Source: Akkermansiaceae bacterium
Lineage (GTDB): Bacteria; Verrucomicrobiota; Verrucomicrobiia; Verrucomicrobiales; Akkermansiaceae
NCBI GenBank assembly: GCA_023301335.1
Contig: JALZVA010000081.1
Location: 1-9,567, forward strand
Length of the DNA: 9,567 nt
Reading direction: 5' to 3'
The notes beneath the pieces are model-generated. The model had not been told where the DNA came from, made no database searches, and saw only the letters and a program-made list of their open reading frames with translations. Position 1 is the first letter of the stretch. Every line of letters begins with the position of its first letter. Positions 1 to 6,128 of the stretch are shown one piece after another. The translations under genes and the position numbers were made by a program.

Positions 1-180
1 TAGGTTACACCTCTTTTTTAGATCTATCAGCTGCTGCACCACCCCTCGGCTATCTGGGCCCCGGTCCACATAATCACCCAAGGTGATAAGTGTATCCTCC
101 TCTTCCAAACCTATATACTCAATAAGGGCTCGCAGAGCGACAGAACATCCATGTATGTCACCAATGGCAAAAGTTCGCAT
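1..180 (-). CDS. PPP-family metallophosphatase, N-terminal part (runs off the window)
   Basis: This is the first 60 residues of a serine/threonine-type protein phosphatase of the calcineurin-like PPP superfamily. The first two metal-ligand motifs are intact: GDIHG at residues 7-11 and GDYVDRGPDS at 35-44, which supply Asp/His ligands of the two-metal centre. The GNHE motif and the rest lie beyond the window edge, so substrate class (phosphoprotein versus diadenosine tetraphosphate) cannot be decided. The start ATG at 180-178 is the natural one because GDIHG normally begins within the first ten residues. The gene follows nuoC on the same strand after a 38-bp gap, so it is probably co-transcribed with nuoBC. 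No Shine-Dalgarno sequence precedes it. The family call is firm; the biological role is not. Confidence 0.9.
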   Translation of the reverse strand, partial: MRTFAIGDIHGCSVALRALIEYIGLEEEDTLITLGDYVDRGPDSRGVVQQLIDLKKRCNL

Positions 181-218
181 TGGTTCAGTATAAAGGGATT
201 ACCTTAGCTCTACCAGAA

Positions 219-782
219 CTAACTTTCCCCTTTCGCTCGCGGTTCAGCTGAGACTGTATCTGTGGCGCCAGAACTTGTCACAAAAGGCCCTCCTTCCATC
301 GGAGCTACACCTGTGAACGCCACATCTGGCATCTCAGTAGGTTTCCCAGCAAGAGGAAATTCTTTTCTTAACGGATGGTAAGGATAACCCTCCCACATTA
401 AAATTCTCTTAAGGTTAGGATGATCTGAAAATTTGATCCCCATCAAATCCCAGACTTCACGCTCATGCCAATTCGCCGTTTTCCAGAGAGCAACCACAGA
501 AGGAACCTCCTCATCCTCAGCCACCGCAGCTTTAATACGGAGATGACAACTATCATCCACCTTCGCAAGCTCATACACCATTTCAAAACGTGGGTCTCTC
601 GACTCATGATCGACACTGCAAATATCCACCAAAAAATCTAACCCTAAATCCTTGCGGCAAAATTCCATTACTTCGAACAGCTTCTCCAAGCGCACGTTTG
701 CCGTATGCTCACCTCTGAACTCTTTAACCGAGACGATCGCCTCTTTAAAAGTACTCTGTAATGTTAAGATTTCCTTACTCAT
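219..782 (-). CDS. nuoC: NADH-quinone oxidoreductase subunit C
   Basis: This is the 30-kDa subunit of the hydrophilic arm of respiratory complex I, which carries electrons from NADH toward quinone at the inner membrane. The family signature is clear. WHEREVWDLMG at residues 105-115 carries the ExxD..G core. It is followed by HP at 121-122, RIL at 126-128 and PLRKEFPL at 137-144. The length of 187 residues suits a stand-alone NuoC rather than a NuoCD fusion. A tail of about 40 residues, rich in Gly, Ser and Thr, follows the conserved block. NuoC lies 12 bp downstream of nuoB, so the two are co-transcribed. Unlike in common nuo operons, the next gene is a phosphatase and not nuoD. The ATG start has no visible Shine-Dalgarno sequence. 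Confidence 0.95.
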   Translation of the reverse strand: MSKEILTLQSTFKEAIVSVKEFRGEHTANVRLEKLFEVMEFCRKDLGLDFLVDICSVDHESRDPRFEMVYELAKVDDSCHLRIKAAVAEDEEVPSVVALWKTANWHEREVWDLMGIKFSDHPNLKRILMWEGYPYHPLRKEFPLAGKPTEMPDVAFTGVAPMEGGPFVTSSGATDTVSAEPRAKGES

Positions 783-794
783 GATCTAAAAAAA

Positions 795-1322
795 TTAGTT
801 AACTGGCTCAGCCTTCTGCGCCATTAATGACTCCTCTTTGGCTATCTTTTCCTGCAGCTTCATCAACCCTTCAATCAATGCCTCAGGGCGTGGAGGACAG
901 CCAGAAATATACACGTCCACAGGAATCAATTGATCAATCCCCTGTAAGGTCGCGTAACTCCGAAACATTCCACCAGAAGAAGCACATGCCCCCATCGCTA
1001 TACACCACTTAGGCTCAGGCATCTGATCCCAGACCCTTTTCACAGCCAAGGCCATCTTATAAGTAACGGTCCCCGACACGATCATCACATCCGCCTGACG
1101 TGGAGAAAAGCGCATCACCTCTGCCCCGAAACGGGAAATATCAAAACGAGAAGACGCTGTCGCCATCAGCTCAATCGCGCAGCAAGCTAGACCCATAGGC
1201 ATAGGCCAGAGCGAGTTCTTCCTCATCCAATTGATCGCCGCGTCTACACGAGTGAAGATGATGTTTCCCTCGATCTTGGAATCATACGCGAAATTCTGAA
1301 GTTCTTGTTGCGGAATAGACAT
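795..1322 (-). CDS. nuoB: NADH-quinone oxidoreductase subunit B (N2 cluster subunit)
   Basis: NuoB holds the terminal 4Fe-4S cluster N2 of complex I, which passes electrons to quinone at the membrane interface. The cluster ligands are visible: tandem Cys47-Cys48, Cys113 in the GACASSGG segment, and Cys142 in the GCPPRPEAL segment. The spacings of 65 and 29 residues equal those of well-studied NuoB proteins. The 175-residue length is normal. It is the first gene of an apparent nuoB-nuoC-phosphatase transcription unit. The 224 bp upstream, up to the divergent tRNA gene, contain no nuoA, so the membrane subunit and the rest of the complex must be encoded elsewhere. The start codon at 1322-1320 has no Shine-Dalgarno sequence; an AT-rich stretch abuts it. 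Confidence 0.97.
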   Translation of the reverse strand: MSIPQQELQNFAYDSKIEGNIIFTRVDAAINWMRKNSLWPMPMGLACCAIELMATASSRFDISRFGAEVMRFSPRQADVMIVSGTVTYKMALAVKRVWDQMPEPKWCIAMGACASSGGMFRSYATLQGIDQLIPVDVYISGCPPRPEALIEGLMKLQEKIAKEESLMAQKAEPVN

Positions 1323-1546
1323 TATAAATAAGTGTTGGAAAGCAATATGAGTTTATTAGCTCGGATCTCAAGGGCTTATTTAAAAGATTCACAACAAATC
1401 CCCTCATTTCTCTCCAATTCCAGCTCCAATATCTCCTCCTCTTTCCCTCAGAAAAAAAATCTCCAAAAAGATAAAAAAGATCTTGCATCTCCATATGAAC
1501 CGTGATTACTTCCGCCCGCGTCTTCTTCGGAAGAGCCACTAAAAGC

Positions 1547-1621
1547 GACCCGTTCGTCTAGTGGTTAGGACTCCGCCCTTTCACGGCGGCAACACGGGTT
1601 CGAGTCCCGTACGGGTTGCCA
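1547..1621 (+). tRNA. tRNA-Glu (anticodon UUC)
   Basis: The 75-nt cloverleaf folds cleanly. The acceptor arm is 1547-1553 with 1611-1617, closed by a G-U pair. The D stem is GTCT/GGAC. The anticodon stem CCGCC/GGCGG encloses the loop CTTTCAC, with anticodon TTC at 1580-1582. The T arm is ACGGG/CCCGT with a TTCGAGT loop. The discriminator G1618 and the 3' CCA are encoded. Anticodon UUC and the GTCTAGTGGTTAGGAC D-arm are typical of bacterial tRNA-Glu. It lies divergent from nuoB and is followed at once by a terminator, so it appears to be a single-gene unit on this side. Confidence 0.97.
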
Positions 1622-1625
1622 TTTG

Positions 1626-1655
1626 GCCCACCTCTTAGGAGGTGGGCTTCTTTTT
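1626..1655 (+). terminator. Rho-independent terminator of tRNA-Glu
   Basis: A perfect 9-bp stem pairs 1626-1634 (GCCCACCTC) with 1639-1647 around the tetraloop TTAG, followed by TTCTTTTT at 1648-1655. It starts 4 nt after the tRNA CCA end. There is no T-run on the opposite side, so it should act only for the plus strand and not for the minus-strand gene ending at 1670. Confidence 0.93.
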
Positions 1656-1669
1656 GCCCAAATGAATTT

Positions 1670-3301
1670 CTAACTCAGCGCCCGCTCCACCCACACCGCG
1701 ATCATCTTCGCAACGTATTGAGAGTCCTTAGACTTTGTTAGTAAGTGATCTGCACCAGCAAGTGAAACAAAGGATTTAGGATGTGTTAGCTGGGAGTATA
1801 TTTGCCCAGCATTTTCGAGAGATACGGTTTCATCATCAGGAGCATGCATCACCAACTTGTGCGCATTCAGAGTCTTCAGCTTCTCCCCCTGGTCATGGTT
1901 TTTCATATCCTCTATGAACTTCTTACCTATGTTAAACGTCCTTCCTGCCAGCTTCACAACAGCCACACCCTTACTATCAATCTCCTCAAGATAATCTTCA
2001 AAAAGATGTACCACATGCCCTGGGTCGGCAGGAGCACCAATCGACACCACTGCCTTCACATTTTTCAAATCTCCTGCAGCCGCATACGCAGCAGCTCCAC
2101 CCAAAGAATGGCCGATCATGATTTCAGGTGCCGATAACTGCTCAGCTAACCACGCGTCTGCCGTATACAACTCTTCTAAATTCGTAAGAAATGAAGTCGC
2201 CCCAAAATCTCCCTCAGAAGTCCCAATCCCAGAGAAATCCACTCGTAGAGTTGCGATCCCACACTTTGCCAACGCACGCGTGATTCTTACTCCTGGAAGA
2301 AAATCTTTCCCACACGTAAAACAATGCGCAAATAAAGCCACCGCTTTAAGTGGCACATCTGGATACTCTAACACCGCAGCTAACTGCCCATTCTTAGAGT
2401 TTATCTTAACTTCATGACTCCCAGCCGTGAATTCTTTTTTTGAAGGCTCAGTTGAAGCCGGAGCCCCCATATTAAGAGACCCATATAAAGGTGATACTTC
2501 TCCTCCCTTCCTTGCAGCAAATAACAGAGCCATCAACATCGCCCTCGCTGAGTTATCCCCACCAGCAAGCGCATTCATACTCATACATTCCTCAAAGTCT
2601 TCACCAAAATGAATCAGGTAATAAAGCGCCAAGGGAAATGCCTCATGAGTATGGCAAGTCAGGCCTAGCTCCGCTCCCGCCTTCAAGTGGTCTTCTGTCT
2701 GGAGCGACATCGCCTTCTCTAAATCCTCCTTAACAGGTAATTCCCTATAACTACCTTCATCTCCAGCCCTCTGAAGCGCCTCAACAAAGCTAGCCCCATT
2801 TTCCACAGCCTTCACCGCACGGACAAAAAACTCCGCAGCCTCCACCACCACCATATCTCCATGCGTTAATCCTGTCTGCGAGCGTGCCGCAGCAACTAAC
2901 TCTTCCTGCCCTAATTTTTGATCTAACAAAGGAGCTATACGTGCAGCTCCCGCTAAATCATTCGAACCAGACGGAAGTATCCCTTCATTCTCGATTGTAG
3001 CCCTAGACGCCCCATCTAAATACCCTCCATAGGACTTCATCTGATCTAACCAATAAGCCTTCCATTTACCTTCTTCATAGGCACCTGTTTTTAGGAAGTC
3101 CGCCAACCACACTGTTTGATCTCCATAGTGGGTGAAATCACCCGCCGACTTTGGCTCATGATAATTTGAAAGTGGCGCGTGAAACACCTTCACACCATCA
3201 GGAAACATCCTTCCGATTTTATTTTGGTTATAGACCCAATGAGTAGCTAAAGATAAACTATCAGCAATAAGAGCAGCTTGTGTATAATAAGAGTATGACA
3301 T
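1670..3301 (-). CDS. ADP-ribosylglycohydrolase-like domain fused to OsmC-partner-type alpha/beta hydrolase
   Basis: This is a two-domain protein of 543 residues. Residues 1 to about 270 resemble the ADP-ribosylglycohydrolase (DraG/ARH, crystallin J1-like) all-helical fold. GDQT at 60-63 and GGDNSAR at 247-253 stand where the family's metal-binding TDDT and GGDTDT motifs usually lie. The changed acidic residues leave de-ADP-ribosylation activity uncertain. After a linker at about 275-300, residues 300-543 form an alpha/beta hydrolase. It has nucleophile Ser399 in GHSLGG, probable acid Asp490 and His519 in the GADHLL segment, and the stretches FAHCFTCGKD and HPKSFVSL. These match, from memory, the hydrolase domain commonly fused to OsmC in peroxide-related proteins; no OsmC domain is present here. 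No signal peptide is seen, so it is probably cytoplasmic. It appears monocistronic, and the substrate is unknown. Confidence 0.85.
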   Translation of the reverse strand: MSYSYYTQAALIADSLSLATHWVYNQNKIGRMFPDGVKVFHAPLSNYHEPKSAGDFTHYGDQTVWLADFLKTGAYEEGKWKAYWLDQMKSYGGYLDGASRATIENEGILPSGSNDLAGAARIAPLLDQKLGQEELVAAARSQTGLTHGDMVVVEAAEFFVRAVKAVENGASFVEALQRAGDEGSYRELPVKEDLEKAMSLQTEDHLKAGAELGLTCHTHEAFPLALYYLIHFGEDFEECMSMNALAGGDNSARAMLMALLFAARKGGEVSPLYGSLNMGAPASTEPSKKEFTAGSHEVKINSKNGQLAAVLEYPDVPLKAVALFAHCFTCGKDFLPGVRITRALAKCGIATLRVDFSGIGTSEGDFGATSFLTNLEELYTADAWLAEQLSAPEIMIGHSLGGAAAYAAAGDLKNVKAVVSIGAPADPGHVVHLFEDYLEEIDSKGVAVVKLAGRTFNIGKKFIEDMKNHDQGEKLKTLNAHKLVMHAPDDETVSLENAGQIYSQLTHPKSFVSLAGADHLLTKSKDSQYVAKMIAVWVERALS

Positions 3302-3415
3302 GATATCGTTAATTCTTTCAATTTAAGATGAAACTTGCCCTTACTTATTCCACATAATCATTTACAAAACCACCACTTTCGGGAATTTTTCTCAAAACTA
3401 TAGCTCTAATGAATT

Positions 3416-3748
3416 ATGGGAGTTCTCCTCATTAAACTCATCTGTCCAACGATGATCGCCATTTCTATTGCCTACCCATTCATCCGTGGCTGGAAGCGCG
3501 TGAAGTGGCTAAAATCCGTAGCCATCGGCTGGGCAATATTTTTACTAGGCTCTCTTTTTCGAGAGTACCTCAGCCCATGGCTTGCAGAAGTCCTCATCGG
3601 ACCAGAAGCTAGGGGACAAATCCAGTGCCTCAACTCCTACCTCGTTCTAGGCATCGCACTAGGCTGGATATTCCCCGTTATTTTTCATTTCCTCGGCTCT
3701 TACCTCAAAATAAAAACCGAGCGCCGCACGAGAGGAGAATCTGCCTAG
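3416..3748 (+). CDS. Small membrane protein of unknown function
   Basis: The predicted product has 110 residues and three hydrophobic segments, at about 4-23, 32-48 and 74-97. Basic residues sit between the first two (RGWKRVKW), and the C-terminus is strongly charged (KTERRTRGESA). It is therefore probably an inner-membrane protein with a cytoplasmic basic tail. I do not recognise a family. Codon use resembles that of its neighbours, and no other good ORF occupies the stretch. The ATG at 3416 lacks a Shine-Dalgarno sequence. A nearby ATG at 3409 is in another frame that stops after eight codons. The gene diverges from the hydrolase fusion (114-bp gap) and converges on the lipoprotein gene ending at 3801. 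Confidence 0.65.
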   Translation: MGVLLIKLICPTMIAISIAYPFIRGWKRVKWLKSVAIGWAIFLLGSLFREYLSPWLAEVLIGPEARGQIQCLNSYLVLGIALGWIFPVIFHFLGSYLKIKTERRTRGESA

Positions 3749-3800
3749 CTCAGATCATTCACCTCAAAAGGCGCGGTATTATCAATTTAAAAACTAAGTT

Positions 3801-4568
3801 TTACTTACTGTCTGAAACCATTGTTTTGTCCATGCTTTTTACAGAAGATGGAATGAACTCAAAGTAGTCAAAAAGCCCATAATTTTCTTGTGTAGGTATA
3901 TGCTCACCAAGGAAAAGTAGGTTCTCAACACTACAGTGAGATGTGAATGTAACCTCCTCCCCAAAACTACACTGAAGCTGCTTCACCTGCTTTCCATCAA
4001 TAAACCATGTAACCAAATAGTCCCCATCTTTTTCACAGACTAAATCCATTGAAAAAATATACCAATTTTCCGGCTTAATGAGAATTTTATCAGAACTAAA
4101 AGGATACCCCTGAGATGTACAGTAACAGACTAGATCACTGGGCTCAGCCTTCAGATCTTCGCGCACAGAAAGCTCACCATACCCAATCTCAAAATCGACC
4201 TCGTGCTTATCATCTTTATAAAGGAATGCACCTATCCCAGCCTGATCACCTTCACCCATTGTAGGCACAAAAACACGCCAAGTGTAGAGCCCAGCCCCAA
4301 ACCGCTCCTCCGTTTGAATTTTCACACGATCTCTGCTCTCAGCTCTCGTACTTATCCGAAGTATCCCACCAGTGATGCTGTAGGACGATGGACTCCCTTT
4401 ACTACAGTCATCTTTCCATCCCTCAAGATCAGAGAAATCAGCTCTGAACGAAAGTTCCTCATTACCACTAGATTTTTTTCCAGCCTGGTCTTCAGCTTGA
4501 GAAAGTTTACTTTTTTGCTTACACGAGTTTAAAGCTAGGATGAAAATTAATATGTAGAATGGTTTCAT
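3801..4568 (-). CDS. Lipoprotein with GH16-like (concanavalin A-fold) domain
   Basis: The 255-residue precursor begins with a short hydrophobic signal and a plausible lipobox LNSC, giving lipidation at Cys16. A polar Lys/Ser/Glu-rich linker runs to about residue 40, so it should be anchored in the envelope. Residues 42-240 read as a beta-sandwich of the GH16/laminarinase type. FGAGLYTWRV (90-99) resembles the family's conserved first strands, and EVDFE at 123-127 fits the catalytic ExDxE motif (nucleophile E123, acid/base E127). Paired aromatic strands (WYIFSMDLV, TWFIDG) follow. Seven Cys in total, six after the lipid Cys, suggest disulfides in the exported domain. It probably binds or cleaves a beta-glucan or galactan, but no substrate can be assigned. 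No CAZyme or TonB-type neighbours are visible. Confidence 0.75.
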   Translation of the reverse strand: MKPFYILIFILALNSCKQKSKLSQAEDQAGKKSSGNEELSFRADFSDLEGWKDDCSKGSPSSYSITGGILRISTRAESRDRVKIQTEERFGAGLYTWRVFVPTMGEGDQAGIGAFLYKDDKHEVDFEIGYGELSVREDLKAEPSDLVCYCTSQGYPFSSDKILIKPENWYIFSMDLVCEKDGDYLVTWFIDGKQVKQLQCSFGEEVTFTSHCSVENLLFLGEHIPTQENYGLFDYFEFIPSSVKSMDKTMVSDSK

Positions 4569-4911
4569 CTATTTAATGTAATGTTTTAGCTTACCCAATC
4601 CGAATAATTATATGCAATTTCACTCATTTCTAACACTCTCCCACCTCCAGTCAATCTATGATTTACATCATCTAATTGTTCCATGCTACAGCTTACCTCC
4701 AAACGCAATAGGGGCATTTGATCGTATCTTCGGATTTAAGAATCGTAGTTTAACCACCGACATAAAAACGATAAAACCTACAATAATGGATGGATATTTC
4801 ATATCATTCCAAATATCAGAATCTGATTCCAAAAAGCATATACGCCCTCAATTCAGCAGTCCCCATTTACTGTGATCACCTTCATCGAAGCGATGGTTTC
4901 AATTTTTTTCC
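4569..4911. other. Intergenic stretch, AT-rich, mostly without recognisable content
   Basis: These 343 bp separate two minus-strand genes. The plus-strand frame at 4612-4875 gives a composition unlike a real protein and is judged fortuitous. A weak 5-bp hairpin (CATCG/CGATG at 4883-4895) followed by a T-rich run lies near the end of the unknown gene, but on the strand opposite to it. The promoter for the lipoprotein should be within 4569-4680; I cannot place it with confidence. One doubtful small minus-strand ORF is listed separately. Confidence 0.6.
4686..4802 (-). CDS. Possible 38-residue single-helix membrane peptide (doubtful)
   Basis: An ATG at 4802-4800 opens a 38-codon frame that encodes one hydrophobic segment, IIVGFIVFMSVV, at about residues 6-17. 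A basic stretch and a short polar tail follow. A TTG start ten codons earlier would add an acidic N-terminus. The composition looks more protein-like than the overlapping plus-strand frame, and a GGA lies 6-8 nt before the ATG. It sits about 120 bp upstream of the lipoprotein on the same strand. It could be a genuine small membrane protein, a remnant of a longer gene, or chance. No family is recognised. Confidence 0.25.
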   Translation of the reverse strand: MKYPSIIVGFIVFMSVVKLRFLNPKIRSNAPIAFGGKL

Positions 4912-5487
4912 TTAAGCAAGAATAAGTTGTTTGGGACGTTTCATTTGTTCCCTTTGCTTCAAAAATTCTGCTACCCACTCTACAGCTACATCTGGGGGTA
5001 GCCAGCTCCCTTTAGTTTTCACTTTTTTCCACTCCTTGTAGCATTCTTCACGGTAGTGTTTTCCGAACTTCCCCTCTATCCAGGCTTCATACTCGACCCA
5101 CCATTTCAATAAAGCTGTAAGCGAGTTGAATATTTCTTCTGGGCTTCCTGCATCGATATCGCCCTGCGACCATTGGCCGGCAATCAATCGATGCTCTGGG
5201 AGCCAGTGATAAAAGCGACACCGCTTCCTTAAGAACACTAATTTAGAGGCTTCTGTGTATAATCCGGCACAAGAGCCATATAGCTCTATAAGAGTTTCGT
5301 CTGATTTTTTTGCGTAGCAGCTCGTTCCCTTAAGACCCAATGATGGAGACTTTTTAAAACCGTTTGCAATGAGTTGGTTTCCTGCTGGGTGAATGACATC
5401 TTTCCCCAGAAAGTACATCTGCTGATAAAAGCCTGCAGCGCAATCCTTGAGTAATATTCTCAGTTTTTGAGATGCCTCCATTAGCAT
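4912..5487 (-). CDS. Conserved-looking protein of unknown function, coupled to the MerC-like frame
   Basis: This is a soluble protein of 191 residues, or 189 if translation begins at the second ATG (5481-5479). I do not recognise a family. It has no signal peptide and no membrane segment. The C-terminal half is rich in Trp, Tyr, Lys and Glu (WW at 129-130, YEAWIEGKF, EWKKVK, WLPPDVAVEW), and Cys occurs at 16, 57, 73, 90 and 149. The start overlaps the end of the upstream frame: ATG-C-TAA-TG places one ATG 4 nt before, and one ATG across, the stop codon at 5483-5481. That is a classical translational-coupling arrangement. It implies co-expression with the MerC-like gene, and a link to metal handling is an inference from that position only. 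Confidence 0.8.
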   Translation of the reverse strand: MLMEASQKLRILLKDCAAGFYQQMYFLGKDVIHPAGNQLIANGFKKSPSLGLKGTSCYAKKSDETLIELYGSCAGLYTEASKLVFLRKRCRFYHWLPEHRLIAGQWSQGDIDAGSPEEIFNSLTALLKWWVEYEAWIEGKFGKHYREECYKEWKKVKTKGSWLPPDVAVEWVAEFLKQREQMKRPKQLILA

Positions 5488-5696
5488 GCTTCTTCAAACT
5501 CTTTATCCTTCAATTTACACACGGAGCAGCTACACAAGTTAGCTCCATGAACTAAAATCAAACAAAGTCCTCCCAGCGTGGTCACAATACTCGCCGGTGG
5601 GATATAAAGAGATTTTTCACCATTTTCGTTCACTATAATCGAAGGGCAGCAGTTATCTACACATCCAGAAGCTGAACCAGCTTCAGAACTCGCTCC
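5481..5696 (-). CDS. In-frame continuation of the MerC-like gene beyond an internal TGA (fourth helix and Cys motifs)
   Basis: Directly after the TGA at 5699-5697 the same frame stays open for 71 codons. It encodes a Gly/Ser/Ala-rich segment, CVDNCC, a hydrophobic helix (SIVTTLGGLCLILVHGANL) and then CSCSVC with a charged tail. MerC-type proteins have four helices and often end with a glycine-containing helix followed by His/Asn and Cys; this segment supplies exactly that missing fourth helix. Its TAA overlaps the next gene's ATG, which argues that ribosomes reach it. No ATG lies in the frame; the only near-start is GTG at 5633-5631, which would leave 50 residues and lose CVDNCC. The possibilities are selenocysteine or other TGA recoding, a recent nonsense mutation, a base-calling error, or a separate GTG-started peptide. 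Confidence 0.6.
   Translation of the reverse strand, partial: GASSEAGSASGCVDNCCPSIIVNENGEKSLYIPPASIVTTLGGLCLILVHGANLCSCSVCKLKDKEFEEAC
5668..5684 (-). promoter_or_regulatory. Perfect hairpin just downstream of the in-frame TGA (SECIS-like geometry)
   Basis: On the minus strand GAAGCTG and CAGCTTC form a 7-bp stem around the loop GTT. Beneath a T-T mismatch the stem extends by about four further pairs (including wobble). The stem begins 12 nt after the TGA, and the apical loop lies 19 nt after it and opens with G. This agrees with the general description of bacterial SECIS elements: a short stem-loop immediately 3' of UGA with a G at the start of the loop. The same bases encode the SEAGSAS repeat, so coincidence is possible. 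Confidence 0.4.
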
Positions 5697-6077
5697 TCAC
5701 CCACCACCTAGAGTTTGATTACCAATGGCTGAATTTTGCGCTAGTGCGGAGGCTTCCCCAGCTGTCCCAATTTTTGTATAAGGTAGAATGGCTCCGACAA
5801 TGATGAATAACACTCCCAAACAACCTGCTACAACGGTCCACTTTTTACGATGTTTCTGATATCCTTTACGCATCATGAATATGGCGATTGGGATCACGAC
5901 TATAGCCATTCCCCAATGTGTGGCAGGATGAGCCCATGCTTTCCCAAAAGTAGGCATCATGATGAGTAATACAGGGGTCAATGCGCAGTGGATAGCGCAA
6001 AGGATAGAAGCAAAGATACCTACGCGGTCTACGTTAGCAGTGTTTTTGAATTCGATTTCGTCTGAGGTGATTTCCAT
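5697..6077 (-). CDS. MerC-like metal-associated membrane protein (first three helices, up to an in-frame TGA)
   Basis: This reading frame of 126 residues has hydrophobic helices at about 19-42, 53-69 and 80-100. The first carries the CAIHC motif (Cys27, Cys31), followed by Pro35, characteristic of MerC-type inner-membrane proteins that handle mercury or, in many bacteria, probably zinc or other thiophilic metals. Family members have four helices; this product stops after three in a Gly/Ala/Ser-rich loop ending LGGG. The fourth helix follows in the same frame after the TGA. The ATG at 6077-6075 is well placed, with a promoter and an inverted repeat upstream. No merA, merR or transporter neighbours are seen, so mercury resistance is not implied. 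The family call is good; the true C-terminus is uncertain. Confidence 0.75.
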   Translation of the reverse strand: MEITSDEIEFKNTANVDRVGIFASILCAIHCALTPVLLIMMPTFGKAWAHPATHWGMAIVVIPIAIFMMRKGYQKHRKKWTVVAGCLGVLFIIVGAILPYTKIGTAGEASALAQNSAIGNQTLGGG

Positions 6078-6100
6078 AAGAATAGTGACTTGTTGATCGA

Positions 6101-6128
6101 CTTATAGCTATTAATTTCAATAATGCAA
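6101..6128 (-). promoter_or_regulatory. Sigma-70-type promoter of the MerC-like unit
   Basis: On the minus strand a -35 TTGCAT (6128-6123) and a -10 TATAAG (6106-6101) are separated by 16 bp, about 24 bp before the start codon. The -35 box lies inside the left arm of the inverted repeat at 6118-6144, so a protein bound there would block transcription. Assigned by pattern only. Confidence 0.5.

Noticed and set aside
1347..1505. Plus-strand 52-codon frame preceded by GGAAAG, between nuoB and tRNA-Glu
   Set aside because: The product is a low-complexity Ser/Lys-rich peptide without recognisable features, and it lies across the region expected to hold the nuoB promoter.
1282..1539. Minus-strand 85-codon frame upstream of nuoB, at the place where nuoA would lie
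   Set aside because: It has none of the hydrophobic helices of NuoA, overlaps the nuoB start in another frame and has an unnatural composition rich in Trp and Arg.
4612..4875. Plus-strand 87-codon frame
   Set aside because: There is no family resemblance, the residue composition is unlike its neighbours, and it has no supporting start or context.
4883..4909. Hairpin plus T-run as terminator of the unknown gene
   Set aside because: The stem has only five pairs and the T-run lies on the strand opposite to that gene's transcript.
5697..6077. Mercury-resistance (mer) operon
   Set aside because: Only a MerC-like gene is present; merR, merT, merP and merA are all absent, and the upstream repeat does not resemble a MerR operator within a long-spacer promoter.
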